In this document: positions 33,170 to 43,092 of the stretch, piece after piece | Layout of the letters: every line of letters starts with the position of its first letter | How positions within the stretch are numbered: the first letter of the stretch is position 1 | NCBI GenBank assembly: GCA_026418695.1 | Contig: JAOAAU010000007.1 | Span: 1 to 64,000, forward strand | Length of the DNA stretch: 64,000 bases | Direction: 5' to 3' | DNA from: Clostridia bacterium | Lineage (GTDB): Bacteria > Bacillota > Clostridia > Acetivibrionales > JAFADI01 | The notes under the pieces: generated by a model | Seen by the model: only the letters and a program-made list of their open reading frames with translations | Told to the model about the DNA's origin: nothing | Database searches by the model: none | Position numbers and translations under genes: made by a program

Positions 33170-33762
33170 TTTACTCCACCCTCCTTTTCGGCAATTTTCA
33201 AAGCAATATCAACCGCTGCCTGTGCAGCTCCAACTACTGCTTTGGAGGTTATGGTCGCGCCGCTGACAGCTTCTACTTCTTCCGGTTTGGACTTTTTTCC
33301 TTTCACTACTTTAAGCGGCTCTTTTGGCACAATACCTGTCAGTTGGGACATAAAGGCCGGTTCAGCCGCTTTCGTTCCCAATCCTGGAGTCTCATTGTTC
33401 TGACCGATTTTTATCCCACACAACTTACCTTTTGTATCAATTCCCACCGTTATGTGAATGGGACCCCCGTATCCTTTGGGTTCAACCGTAAATACGTACC
33501 CTTGAAGCTCAGTTCCCTTCAGTCCCTTATAAACCTCTTTAACAGTTTCCAGTTCCGGTTTTCCACTGGCAATCCCTTTGATACCATCTATCTTTTCGAA
33601 GCTGTCCGCAGCAGATAAAGCTTCTTTTCTTGCGGCTTCAGCAGCTTGTATTTCCCGTGCGTTAATTTGATTCTTTGTTGTTGAATAAGTAAAAGCAAGG
33701 CTGACCGAAACTACAACACAAATCATAAACAGTATCAATGCAGGTTTAACTATATCACGCAC
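33166..33762 (-). CDS. rnfG: Rnf complex subunit G, covalent FMN carrier
   Basis: A 198-aa protein when started at GTG 33760-33762, which has GGAGG upstream and overlaps the rnfD stop as GTGCGTGA. The longer ORF from 33807 would place 15 extra residues before the TM anchor. One TM helix precedes an extracytoplasmic FMN-binding domain; SGATITSKAV contains the threonine that receives FMN through ApbE-type flavinylation. Confidence 0.95.
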   Translation of the reverse strand: MRDIVKPALILFMICVVVSVSLAFTYSTTKNQINAREIQAAEAARKEALSAADSFEKIDGIKGIASGKPELETVKEVYKGLKGTELQGYVFTVEPKGYGGPIHITVGIDTKGKLCGIKIGQNNETPGLGTKAAEPAFMSQLTGIVPKEPLKVVKGKKSKPEEVEAVSGATITSKAVVGAAQAAVDIALKIAEKEGGVK

Positions 33763-34714
33763 TTGCTTTTTCACCTCCAAAGCTTTTGGGGATTGTATAT
33801 CTGTCAATCAGCGGAGTCACAATGTTCATCAGCAGGATCGCAAAGGATACACCCTCCGGGTAATTGGTATATAAGCGGATGACACCGGTCAGGAGGCCGC
33901 AACCGATCCCCATCAGGATCTTACCTTTAGAAGTTACCGGAGAAGTGGCATAATCCGTCGCCATAAAAAACGCACCCAGCATCAATCCCCCGGATAGAGT
34001 ATGATAAATAAAGTTGCCGGCAAACAACGACTCCCCTCCGAAAACCCAAATAAATAATGCGGCTGTTCCAATAAACGCTAAGGGAATTTCGGGAGTAATA
34101 ATCCTCTTATAAAACAGATATCCGGCACCCAGAAGGACTGCGATCACTGAAGTCTCGCCGATACATCCTGCCACATTCCCGGAAAAAAGCTGCAGTAAGC
34201 CGGGAAGAGAACCTTCAACTGATTCTTTTCCATTCCTGATCACTGCCAGAGGTGTTGCTGATGAAACAGCATCCGGGCCTGGTGTGATCCATTGAGTCAT
34301 TTGTACAGGCCATGACACAAGCAAGATGACCCTGGCCGCCAGTGCAGGATTTACAAAATTCTGCCCCAGTCCTCCAAACAACTGCTTGACAATCACGATG
34401 GCAACCGCTCCTCCGATGGCTGCCATCCATAAAGGCAGTGTTGCCGGAAAATTGAGTGCAAGAAGAACTCCGGTAACGACGGCACTAAGGTCCGCTAGTG
34501 TTGATTCCCGCTTCATTGCTTTCCGCGCAAGGTATTCTGAAAGCACGCAGGCGCCAACCGTAACCAGGATTACAAGAAGCGCTCTTACTCTAAAAAAGAA
34601 TACTCCTGCCAATAAAGCTGGAGAAAGCGCAATGATCACATCCAGCATAATGCTGCTTGTGGTATCGGAACTCCTCAAATGAGGAGAAGATGATACGATC
34701 AATGGATTGTTCAA
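33755..34714 (-). CDS. rnfD: Rnf complex subunit D
   Basis: The protein has 319 aa with about nine TM helices, NqrB/RnfD family. PDAVSSATPLAVIRN is the site where FMN is covalently bound, and GGLGQNFVNPALAARV and FFMATDYATSP are conserved family stretches. It belongs to the ion-translocating membrane core. It lies 44 nt downstream of rnfC. Confidence 0.96.
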   Translation of the reverse strand: MNNPLIVSSSPHLRSSDTTSSIMLDVIIALSPALLAGVFFFRVRALLVILVTVGACVLSEYLARKAMKRESTLADLSAVVTGVLLALNFPATLPLWMAAIGGAVAIVIVKQLFGGLGQNFVNPALAARVILLVSWPVQMTQWITPGPDAVSSATPLAVIRNGKESVEGSLPGLLQLFSGNVAGCIGETSVIAVLLGAGYLFYKRIITPEIPLAFIGTAALFIWVFGGESLFAGNFIYHTLSGGLMLGAFFMATDYATSPVTSKGKILMGIGCGLLTGVIRLYTNYPEGVSFAILLMNIVTPLIDRYTIPKSFGGEKASA

Positions 34715-34758
34715 ACTCGTTCCCCCTTAAGAAAAAATATAAAAGGAAGTCTCACTGT

Positions 34759-36069
34759 TTATTTGCCCGCTGCATTCCTGAGCATGGTTTTCCCGAGCCT
34801 CATGGACTGGACCAGGTACCTTTTTGCCGGGCAAACATAAGAGCAGCATCCGCATTCTATGCAATCATTTATATGATATTTCTTTAATGACTCGAGGTTT
34901 TGGTTGGATACCCCTTGATTGATGCTGAGAGGTATCAGGTTCATGGGACATGCCTCTACGCATTTTCCGCATCGGATACACACGCTTTCCTTTGGCAGGG
35001 TTGCCTCGCTTTCATCGAAAGCAAGCAGCGCATTGGTTTGTTTCACCACTGAATTCTGTAAAGAGTACTGCGCAATTCCCATCATGGGGCCGCCCATCAG
35101 AATCTTTGCCGGCTCCGATTTAAAACCTCCGCAGTAATTAAAGACTTCTTCCAACGGTGTTCCAATCAGCACCTCTACATTGGATGGGTTTTTGACGGCG
35201 GATCCGTCTACGGTTACCTTCTTTTTAACCAGTGGTATCCCGGTTTTGATATGCTCTGCGATAAAGGATACACTGTTCACATTCATAACAATGACCCCTA
35301 CATCTGCTGGAAGTTTTCCGGGTGGGACTTTTCTTCCGGTAACAGCATAGATCAGCATTTTTTCAGCCCCTTGCGGGTACCGGGACTTCAGGTTGACTAC
35401 ATTGATATTGTCATGATTATCCGCCATCTCGCTTAAAATCCGTATCGCTTCTGGCTTGTTGTCTTCAATTCCTATCCAGACATCTTTAAAACTCATCAAT
35501 TCCATAAGAATTTCGATTCCACACAGGATGTTCCAGGAATTCTCCAGGATCTCTCTGTAGTCTGATGTAATATAAGGCTCACATTCCGCCCCGTTGATAA
35601 TCAGGGTATCGATTTTTTTGTCCGGCGGCGGTGAAAGCTTTACATGGGCTGGGAATCCAGCTCCGCCCAGACCGACTAAACCGGATTTTCGGATCATCTC
35701 CAAAAACTCCTTTTGATTGGCGTACTTCGGTGGTTTTATGTCCTCATAAATTTCCTGTTTCCCGTCGCTTTCAATTTCAACCGTCAATACTTGACTCCCC
35801 CCTGCAAAAAGTCTTGGGGATATTTCTACTACGGTGCCTGAAACGCTAGCGTGTACCGGAGAGGAAACAAAAGCCGACGAATCACCGATGATTTGCCCGA
35901 CCTTTACAAAATCTCCTTTTTTAACTACCGTCTCGCAGGGTGCACCAATATGCTGACTCATGGGAATAGCAACCTTTTGTGGAATTCCCATTGAAACCGT
36001 CTCGATTTCGGCGGTATTTTTTCTATGAGGTACAGCAGCTCCACCCTTAAATCCTTTTCGAGGAAACAT
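34759..36069 (-). CDS. rnfC: Rnf complex subunit C, NADH-binding
   Basis: A 436-aa protein from ATG 36067-36069, with AGGTGAGG upstream. The N-terminal barrel-sandwich domain is followed by the Complex I 51-kDa-like NADH/FMN region (GLGGAGFPAHVKL, INGAECEPYIT), an SLBB domain and two 4Fe-4S motifs, CIRCGKCVEACPMN and CIECGCCSYVCPAK. First gene of rnfCDGEAB. The complex couples ferredoxin oxidation and NAD+ reduction to Na+ or H+ export. Confidence 0.97.
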   Translation of the reverse strand: MFPRKGFKGGAAVPHRKNTAEIETVSMGIPQKVAIPMSQHIGAPCETVVKKGDFVKVGQIIGDSSAFVSSPVHASVSGTVVEISPRLFAGGSQVLTVEIESDGKQEIYEDIKPPKYANQKEFLEMIRKSGLVGLGGAGFPAHVKLSPPPDKKIDTLIINGAECEPYITSDYREILENSWNILCGIEILMELMSFKDVWIGIEDNKPEAIRILSEMADNHDNINVVNLKSRYPQGAEKMLIYAVTGRKVPPGKLPADVGVIVMNVNSVSFIAEHIKTGIPLVKKKVTVDGSAVKNPSNVEVLIGTPLEEVFNYCGGFKSEPAKILMGGPMMGIAQYSLQNSVVKQTNALLAFDESEATLPKESVCIRCGKCVEACPMNLIPLSINQGVSNQNLESLKKYHINDCIECGCCSYVCPAKRYLVQSMRLGKTMLRNAAGK

Positions 36070-36661
36070 CAATTCAACCTCACCTCATTAACATCAATGA
36101 TATTGTCTTGAATATAGCATATTGCCGGGCATTCCGATATGATATTTATCACGTCAATCCTTCTATTTGCCTTGTTTCCAGGTATGAATATTCAATTGAC
36201 AGAGCATTTTTATTTTCAGCATTTCCATCATTCAGCAAAGGGGCTTGAATAGGAAGATCCGTTCCATTCTTGTGACTTCCTTCGAGACTCCTTATATTTT
36301 CATGATACCTTTTTTGATTTGTATGTTCACTGGAAGATATTGCAGTTGGCATGACATTTTTGCATTCGATTGGATCCGACAGAAATGAATATACATCAAT
36401 TATCACTTTTTTGCACCGTCTGTACTTTTTTGTTGGACCGGCGGCAACGCGCTGAATTTGTGTTCATAGCAAATAATATAAAATTTATCCTTCCAGGCAC
36501 ACAGCAATTTTTGCAAAGAATCAAGCAATAAAAGCAAAGAATCATGCAAATGCAAGTTCTATAATGGTAGTATCAGCATTTTCGCCATTGGTGTCTTAAG
36601 CAAAATAGGCAAATTCAGAGGAATAACTTAAACAATTCTATAAAGCAGGAGGATAACTTCC
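36070..36661. promoter_or_regulatory. Divergent rnfC/uxaC intergenic region
   Basis: About 590 bp separating two divergent transcripts. An 85-codon ORF on the minus strand (36149-36406) has no RBS and was not accepted. The uxaC-proximal part holds the tandem repeat and -10 box listed next. No rnf promoter could be fixed with confidence. Confidence 0.5.
36513..36565 (+). promoter_or_regulatory. uxaC promoter with tandem AraC-type sites
   Basis: Direct repeats GCAAAGAATCAAGCAA (36513-36528) and GCAAAGAATCATGCAA (36534-36549) are spaced 21 bp, two helical turns. TATAAT lies at 36560-36565; the hexamer 17 nt upstream (AAGAAT) is a poor -35 and is covered by the second repeat. This is the layout of AraC-activated promoters, where the proximal half-site overlaps -35. 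Confidence 0.6.
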
Positions 36662-38068
36662 ATGAAACCATTTATGGACGAGAATTTTTTACTTGAAACC
36701 CCGACGGCTATCAAACTATATCATGACTATGCCAAGGATATGCCGATATATGACTATCACTGCCACCTGAATCCGAAAGAAATCGCAGAAAACAAGAAAT
36801 ACAGAAATATCACCGAATTATGGCTTGGCGGAGATCACTACAAGTGGAGGGCTATCCGAAGCAATGGTATTGAAGAAAAATTCATCACCGGAGATGCGAG
36901 CGATAAGGAAAAATTCATAAAATGGGCAGAAACGATGCCGGCTTGCATCGGGAATCCTTTATACCATTGGACCCATCTTGAACTCAGAAGATTCTTTGGG
37001 ATCAACGAGTTGTTGTCTCCGGAAACAGCTGAGAGTATCTGGGAAAGATGCAATGCAATGCTTCAAAAGGACGAATTCACTGCCAGAGGCTTGATCCAGC
37101 GTTCCAACGTTAAAGTCATCTGCACCACCGATGATCCCGTTGATTCATTGGAATACCACAAAGCCATCGCAGAAGATGACAGCTTTGATGTCAAAGCGCT
37201 GCCTGCCTTCCGTCCGGATAAGAGCTTTAATATCGACAAAGCAGGTTTTATCGAATGGATTGGCAAATTGGGAAGCGTCGTGGGATATCCAATCAAAACC
37301 TTTGGGGATTTAAAGAAGGCCCTGGCGTCGAGGTTGGACTTCTTTCATGCCACAGGCTGCAGAATCTCAGACCATGCACTTGATCCGATCGTTTTTATTG
37401 AAGGAACCGAAGCCGAGGCTTCAGAAATATTTGAAGCTGCAATGGCAGGAAAGCCTCTTTCTGCTGCAGAAATCGGAAAATATAAAACCCAGGTCCTTCT
37501 TTTCCTTGGAAAGCAATATTCGAGACTTGGGTGGACAATGCAGCTCCACATCAGTACTATGAGGAACAATACTACAAGGATGATGAAGCTTCTTGGGCCG
37601 GATACGGGCTTTGATTCCATCGGTGACTGGAATTTTGCACAGCCGCTTGCGAAGTTGTTAGATGCACTGGATCAATCCGATGAACTCCCTAGAACCATCC
37701 TTTATTCTTTGAATCCCAAGGATAATGAAATGCTGGGTACCATCATCGGCTGTTTCCAGGGCGGGGGAATTCCGGGCAAAATCCAGTTTGGTTCCGCATG
37801 GTGGTTCAATGATCAGAAAGACGGCATGGAAAGGCAAATGATCGCTCTGGCCAATCTCGGACTTTTAAGCAGATTTGTCGGAATGCTGACTGACTCGAGA
37901 AGTTTTCTTTCCTATACCCGTCACGAGTATTTCAGAAGAATCCTCTGCAACATTCTTGGGAATTGGGTTGAAAACGGTGAAGCGCCGGATGATATGAAGC
38001 TGCTTGGAAAGATGGTACAGGATATCTCCTTCAATAACGCGAGGAATTATTTTGGAATAGAGGTTTAA
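36662..38068 (+). CDS. uxaC: Glucuronate/galacturonate isomerase (uronate isomerase)
   Basis: The protein has 468 aa; ATG follows AGGAGGATAACTTCC. The UxaC family start is clear ([30 protein letters not shown], cut here to its core YDYHCHLNP), with [29 protein letters not shown] and a C-terminal LGNWVENGE. It converts D-glucuronate to D-fructuronate and D-galacturonate to D-tagaturonate in the cytoplasm, the first step for free uronates. The next enzymes (UxuB/UxuA or UxaB/UxaA) are not in the window, so the product must join elsewhere. It is a single plus-strand gene. Confidence 0.96.
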   Translation: MKPFMDENFLLETPTAIKLYHDYAKDMPIYDYHCHLNPKEIAENKKYRNITELWLGGDHYKWRAIRSNGIEEKFITGDASDKEKFIKWAETMPACIGNPLYHWTHLELRRFFGINELLSPETAESIWERCNAMLQKDEFTARGLIQRSNVKVICTTDDPVDSLEYHKAIAEDDSFDVKALPAFRPDKSFNIDKAGFIEWIGKLGSVVGYPIKTFGDLKKALASRLDFFHATGCRISDHALDPIVFIEGTEAEASEIFEAAMAGKPLSAAEIGKYKTQVLLFLGKQYSRLGWTMQLHISTMRNNTTRMMKLLGPDTGFDSIGDWNFAQPLAKLLDALDQSDELPRTILYSLNPKDNEMLGTIIGCFQGGGIPGKIQFGSAWWFNDQKDGMERQMIALANLGLLSRFVGMLTDSRSFLSYTRHEYFRRILCNILGNWVENGEAPDDMKLLGKMVQDISFNNARNYFGIEV

Positions 38069-38074
38069 TATTCA

Positions 38075-38102
38075 AGAGGGCGGCTGTAGGCAGCCGCCCT
38101 CT
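38075..38102. repeat. GC-rich intergenic palindrome after uxaC
   Basis: AGAGGGCGGCTG and CAGCCGCCCTCT form a perfect 12-bp stem around TAGG. There is no T run. Similar GGGCGG...CCGCCC palindromes occur at 54432 and 54489, so it may be a dispersed element as well as the transcript end. Confidence 0.7.
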
Positions 38103-38173
38103 ACGGATAATATACCACACACGCCTTATTTATACAATATTTTCCAACCATCATTGTATTCATAAATAATCGT

Positions 38174-40030
38174 TTAACTGCATTTAATTGCGATCAATAT
38201 CTCATTACCGAAATCCTCAACCCGTATTTCATCTTTCTCAATAATTACTCTGGGTGGTTTGTTCCAGGCATTGCTTTCTGACTGACCCGACCCTTCTCCA
38301 AGGACGGCACATGCCATCACATGGGCGCCTGGTTCCAATCTTCCTTTCAAAGTGGGAATGTATGTCCTTGGTGCCATAAGATTTGTATTGGGTTCAGCAC
38401 GAATGATTTCTGGTCTTCTTTCACCTGCAAGGTCAACTATTCCGCTGGTACCCCAAGGAAATCTTGCTGCAATACTATGTCCTTCCAGAATAATATCACT
38501 TCCCCCGGGAACTGTCATTTCTTTCTCCTTGGCAATGGCAAAACCACCTTCGGCAGTATCAAGGGTACGGTTGGTTTTCACCAGATGAATCCGTACGTGC
38601 CACGGCATGACCGGTACCACCCAGGTCTGGACCTCTACATCCTTCCAGGGTTTCCATTTTGAATATATATAATTCTCTTCTACTGCATAAGCTTCACATT
38701 TCCGCCGGACTCTATAGAGTTGATCCCCCTCGCTCAGCGCCAGCATCGAATCGTAGGCACCCTGCTCCAAGCCGAAATCTCCTCTGGGTACACTGAATCC
38801 AAAAACATTGGAATAAACAAACTTTTCATACTTTGCTGCACAGTGGACCGGCTCAAAGGCTGCATGCTGTCCTGCTGTATAGGCGAGCACATGCCTTCCT
38901 TCTTCCTGTCGGCATAAAATCATGTGAGGATGTTGCTGCACTGATTTGGTTTCAAGCTCCGGCAATTCCAGCTCCTCTGCCATCCAAAAAGGATGATCCT
39001 CCGGAAGTGCCAGAGGCAGGAAGGTTTTCAAGGCCCAATAAGGAGACCCGGGAGCATTATACCCTTCTGCCATATGCAGATTCGGGAAAGCGTATCCTAT
39101 GGTTAAAATCCCATCGGTAGAAAATATGGGCTGTTTGAACCACCATCTGAGATTTCTTAAAACAATTCCCTTGATCACACCCCAGGGCACTGCCTCTACA
39201 TCTGCAAAGGCCAAAGCCCCCCAAAAGCCTGACTGGGCAAACCGATACGTCAAGCTCCTGCCAAAAGGAACAGAGGTACCGTCACTGGAAAACCAATAAA
39301 TAAAATCCTTTGCAAAGGTAACCGCCCTTTCCTTATACCTTATTGAACGTTGTTTATCTTCCTTTTCCATCAGCTTTGCATAAATCAATCCATAAAAATG
39401 CATGGCAAAAGGAATGTAATAGTCTCTCTGTTCTGATATCCCATCCTGATACCAGCCGTCAGAAAGATAGAACTCATCCAGCCGGTTCAGGTCCTTTTCC
39501 ATCATTTCCCGGTTATAGGCTTCCCCCACCTTTTTCAGACCAAGGTTTACCAGCACCCTGAAAAACAACCAATTGCTGTCTACTACCACATAATGGTTGA
39601 TTTGAAGAAGCCAGTCCGCTAGATTCTTCTTTTCTCCTTCATTTAGCGGGTACCAGACCTTTTCAGGAATCATAGAAAGTGCAAACCCCAGAACTGCCAT
39701 TTCCACCATCAATTGGTCTTTATCAGCAATGATACCCCAGTACTCTTCATGTTCGGGGTTCGTACCGTTTCGTATACCCTCTAAATATATTCTCCAAAGT
39801 TCTGATTCGCCGCCCCCTGCAGCATGCGGTACAAGTCCCCACAAAGGTCTTGCAAAAGCCTCCATTCGGGCAGTCGACTCAATACAGTAAGTTCCTGTAT
39901 TTCCTATATGAAGTCTCGCTTTACCATCGCTATAGAATGGGGCAAGAGGATTACATATCTGGTTGACCGCTTCCTGCATGTCTTTTCTACTTTTCAAGGG
40001 GTTGTTGGCAACCTCATTAAACCTGTTCAT
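38174..40030 (-). CDS. DUF2264-domain protein, probable carbohydrate-active enzyme
   Basis: The protein has 618 aa. The DUF2264 start is recognisable (TARMEAFARPLWGLVPHAAGG), then an alpha/alpha-toroid region (to about residue 370) and a beta-rich C-terminal part. The family is common in polysaccharide utilisation loci; from memory some members have been linked to glucuronosidase activity (unverified). No signal peptide is present, so it should act on imported oligosaccharides. Last gene of the ABC-importer operon, 35 nt after the acyltransferase fusion gene. Confidence 0.8.
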   Translation of the reverse strand: MNRFNEVANNPLKSRKDMQEAVNQICNPLAPFYSDGKARLHIGNTGTYCIESTARMEAFARPLWGLVPHAAGGGESELWRIYLEGIRNGTNPEHEEYWGIIADKDQLMVEMAVLGFALSMIPEKVWYPLNEGEKKNLADWLLQINHYVVVDSNWLFFRVLVNLGLKKVGEAYNREMMEKDLNRLDEFYLSDGWYQDGISEQRDYYIPFAMHFYGLIYAKLMEKEDKQRSIRYKERAVTFAKDFIYWFSSDGTSVPFGRSLTYRFAQSGFWGALAFADVEAVPWGVIKGIVLRNLRWWFKQPIFSTDGILTIGYAFPNLHMAEGYNAPGSPYWALKTFLPLALPEDHPFWMAEELELPELETKSVQQHPHMILCRQEEGRHVLAYTAGQHAAFEPVHCAAKYEKFVYSNVFGFSVPRGDFGLEQGAYDSMLALSEGDQLYRVRRKCEAYAVEENYIYSKWKPWKDVEVQTWVVPVMPWHVRIHLVKTNRTLDTAEGGFAIAKEKEMTVPGGSDIILEGHSIAARFPWGTSGIVDLAGERRPEIIRAEPNTNLMAPRTYIPTLKGRLEPGAHVMACAVLGEGSGQSESNAWNKPPRVIIEKDEIRVEDFGNEILIAIKCS

Positions 40031-40065
40031 GATTCATTCCCCCAGTGAATAAAATTAATTTCAAG

Positions 40066-41691
40066 TTATCCGTTTGATCTGATATCCAACGCAACCTCTA
40101 TGCGGTGAACTCCTTTTGGCCGGTATCCCAATGCTTGGCTTAAACCGCAGTATTCGGCCAGAAGGAACAAAATGCTGAGCCACATTTCCGTTCCCTGTAA
40201 GCCAGGCTCATCTGTGAGTTCAAGTTGGAAGCTGAAACCTTTTCCATGCACCCACCTGTTCAGAATCCGGCTGATTTGTTTCAGCGCCCAGGCTTTGCCC
40301 TCTTCCCTCCGATAATCGGTTTGCTTGCCGCAGAGCCAAAGCGGATGGATTACATCCAACACATGGCAGGCATTTCCTTTATCCTTACCAAAGTAATTGG
40401 CATTCCTGGAATGCGCAAGTACGGTATCAATAACTGTCTCAGGGTACGGAAGAGGAATTCCAAATTGGGCGTAAGTTCCTCTGGTCAGACGATAAAATCC
40501 ATTGACGGGCTGGAGATAATCAGCGCCTTGGGATGCTCCCCACAGTCCTGTGCGTTGGTCACAATTCAATATCAACCATCCGAAAACTTCAGCAGCGTTT
40601 TTCCTGGAAGCAAAATACTTCTTGTTAAAGTACAGGGCTGTCCCATAATGATCAACCCAGGCACCGCTTTCCCAAGCACGCTCTTTCCAGGGCAGGCTAT
40701 CCAGATGTTGATACAAATCCGCAGCGCTCATATTCTCAACCTCAAAAAACGGTTGGCTGAAGGTTGAACCCAGAACCTCCAGTGCATATCCCAAAGTCAG
40801 TACATTATAACCAATTTCCTGAGTCTGCATGGAACTAAGCTTGTGGATCAGATCACTCTTACTGCAAATAGCTGGAATGTCATCAAAAAACGCTGCAATC
40901 TCCACTGCATCGCACCAGGCCCTGACCGTTGGCTCTGCCTCTGGTTGATTAAGATAAACATCCTCATCTCCGACTCTAGCGACATAATGCTTTAGCACAT
41001 CCTTATACTGCCCTTTCACTATTTCTCCAAAGCGTCTAAGCTTATTTACGAGATCTTCCTCCATCGAAGAATTGGTCCCGGCCAGTTTTTCACCAGTTAA
41101 ACGATTTTTAATGATCCTTGCGGGATTTCCCCCTGCTACGGAGTATTCAGGAATGTCCTTTGTAACCACTGCTCCGGCCGCAATAATACTATGAGAGCCG
41201 ATCCTAACGCCGTCAACAATGACTGCATTGGCTCCGATCCAGATATCATCTCCTATTTCGATTCCTTTTTGTGTATGAGACTGTTTTATAATTGGAATAT
41301 GTGGGTTGGAGTGCCCATGATTCGTGCCGATAATACTCACTTTAGGTCCGATTCTCACCATATTCCCCATCCTGATTTTGCCTTGAAGATACGAAAATGT
41401 GTTGATGGAACAGTCTTCACCCATTTCAAGCGATATATTCCTAAGCAGGGTATCTGCTCCGATCAGGCATTGATCGCCCAATACCATTTTTTCAACGTTA
41501 TAGATATTGGCAAGCGTAGAAATAAAGCAGTCCTTACCGATTTGCGCTTTATACTCTTCCCTTAAAAACCGCTGCCATTCTTTCTGCGCTTCAGCCTGTT
41601 CCTCTGACAGAGGCTTTTCCCAGGGTAAATACTCAACTCTGTTATCCTTATAGCTCTTGAAAGGGAGAGCCTCATCCTGTCTTTCACTCAT
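40066..41691 (-). CDS. Fusion of hexapeptide-repeat acyltransferase with alpha-helical toroid-like domain
   Basis: The protein has 541 aa. Residues about 50-200 are a left-handed beta-helix O-acyltransferase (LbH/NodL-like): repeats such as IGADTLLRNISLEMGEDCSI, the loop with the catalytic histidine GTNHGHSN, and DIWIGANAVIVDGVRIGSHSIIAAGAVVTKDIP. Residues about 215-530 are alpha-helical with repeated aromatic and Gly motifs (ESGAWVDHYGTALYFNK, NCDQRTGLWGA, HSRNANYFGKDKGNACHVLDV), like an alpha/alpha-toroid. I do not know this combination. It could acetylate or otherwise handle uronate oligosaccharides. It is in an operon with GH88 upstream and DUF2264 downstream. Confidence 0.75.
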   Translation of the reverse strand: MSERQDEALPFKSYKDNRVEYLPWEKPLSEEQAEAQKEWQRFLREEYKAQIGKDCFISTLANIYNVEKMVLGDQCLIGADTLLRNISLEMGEDCSINTFSYLQGKIRMGNMVRIGPKVSIIGTNHGHSNPHIPIIKQSHTQKGIEIGDDIWIGANAVIVDGVRIGSHSIIAAGAVVTKDIPEYSVAGGNPARIIKNRLTGEKLAGTNSSMEEDLVNKLRRFGEIVKGQYKDVLKHYVARVGDEDVYLNQPEAEPTVRAWCDAVEIAAFFDDIPAICSKSDLIHKLSSMQTQEIGYNVLTLGYALEVLGSTFSQPFFEVENMSAADLYQHLDSLPWKERAWESGAWVDHYGTALYFNKKYFASRKNAAEVFGWLILNCDQRTGLWGASQGADYLQPVNGFYRLTRGTYAQFGIPLPYPETVIDTVLAHSRNANYFGKDKGNACHVLDVIHPLWLCGKQTDYRREEGKAWALKQISRILNRWVHGKGFSFQLELTDEPGLQGTEMWLSILFLLAEYCGLSQALGYRPKGVHRIEVALDIRSNG

Positions 41692-41713
41692 ACATATACC
41701 CCTCCGCTTAATC

Positions 41714-42901
41714 TTACCAGTACAGTTTCCAGTCCTTCACCAACCTTACAAGGGCCTCAAAATAGAAATAATCCCCCCAGATATTGCACTCGTCAATTCC
41801 CTTTCCATCCGGCTTCGCATAGACCGCATGGAGCAAAAGGCCGTTTGATTCCGGACAGCTTGCGGAGGTGTAATTCTCAGACAGTGATTGGATGATATTC
41901 AAAGATGCATTTTGATAGACCTCTCTATATGGATCAGTTAACGGCAGGTGCTTTGCCATTTCAAGAATACCGCAAGCTGCAATGGCAGCCCCTGAACTGT
42001 CCCGTTCTTCATTGCCTTCCGTAAAAATCAGGTCCCAATAACAGATATAGTCTTCCGGAAGCCTGTTCAAAAAGTAATTGGTGATCTTCTTATTTAGTTC
42101 TATCAGCTTCCAATCCCCTGTATAAACATAGCTGAGTACAAGCCCATAAATTCCCCACGCCTGGCCTCTTGTCCAGCAGGAGTTATCCGAGTATCCTTGT
42201 GCTGTTTTGCCAAACCTGGGTTCGCCGGTTTCCACATCCATATAATAAGTATGAAAGCTTGAAGCATCCTCGCGAACAATATACTTTGCTGCTTGATTCA
42301 CATGGTTCCAGGCAGCGTTATAATATTTTCCATCCCCAGTCATTTCTGTAGCCCAATATAAAAGCGGAAGATTCATACAGCAGTCGATGATCATCCTTCC
42401 CCGATTTCCGGGATCATTCAAATCTCCCCAGGCTTGAATGATCCCGGCTTTTTCAAAGTATCGGGTCATCAAAAGGTCTGCCGCCTTCAAGGCTGTATTC
42501 CTAGCTTCTTCATTCCCTGTCAGCTTATAGGCTGCTACGCAGGAAAGTGTGTAAAGGAATCCCAGGTCATGGGTATCCGTACAAATCTTCACTTCAATTC
42601 GCTTTTTATAATCTGCCAGTTGAATCTCTGCGATCTTACGATATTTGTCATCTCCTGAAATCTCATAGGCCAGCCAAAGCATTCCTGTCCAGAAGGAGGA
42701 AGTCCAATCCGTATTGTCTATGGCAGGATATACGTTGTTGATACTGGCTGGTGCCGGGAACTTGTAAGTAAAGGTTTCAAGATTCTGATCGATCTTATTT
42801 AAAATAAACTGTATTGCCCTTTCACAGTATTCTCTTGTTATCTTTGGAGAGATAGAGTATTTTTGTGGGTACCTTATTCCCTCATCCACGATGTTTTTCA
42901 T
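41714..42901 (-). CDS. GH88-family unsaturated glucuronyl hydrolase
   Basis: A 395-aa protein from ATG 42899-42901, just after AGGAGGTCACA; the 16 extra upstream codons have no RBS. The family motifs include WTSSFWTGMLWLAYE, DTHDLGFLYTLS (first catalytic Asp), MIIDCCMNLPLLYWA (second catalytic Asp) and CWTRGQAWGIYGL. It removes the 4,5-unsaturated uronic acid left by polysaccharide lyases from oligosaccharide ends. There is no signal peptide, so it is cytoplasmic, consistent with the ABC importer encoded directly upstream. Confidence 0.93.
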   Translation of the reverse strand: MKNIVDEGIRYPQKYSISPKITREYCERAIQFILNKIDQNLETFTYKFPAPASINNVYPAIDNTDWTSSFWTGMLWLAYEISGDDKYRKIAEIQLADYKKRIEVKICTDTHDLGFLYTLSCVAAYKLTGNEEARNTALKAADLLMTRYFEKAGIIQAWGDLNDPGNRGRMIIDCCMNLPLLYWATEMTGDGKYYNAAWNHVNQAAKYIVREDASSFHTYYMDVETGEPRFGKTAQGYSDNSCWTRGQAWGIYGLVLSYVYTGDWKLIELNKKITNYFLNRLPEDYICYWDLIFTEGNEERDSSGAAIAACGILEMAKHLPLTDPYREVYQNASLNIIQSLSENYTSASCPESNGLLLHAVYAKPDGKGIDECNIWGDYFYFEALVRLVKDWKLYW

Positions 42902-43092
42902 TGTGACCTCCTGCTTTGAAAAAAGATTCTGATTTGCTTGTATATACATATAGTGGTATACAGAAAATACAGATGTTTCTGTTAACCACTATATAAAAAG
43001 AATTTTCATGTATTCATATCCTGTCGTACAGGAACTTCTATTCACTTTCGCAATAATTCCTTTATAATCGCCGTTGAAAAAGATCGGTTTTT

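Noticed and set aside
36149..36406. 85-codon minus-strand ORF in the rnfC-uxaC gap
   Set aside because: GTG start without RBS, no domain, and it lies in a likely promoter region.
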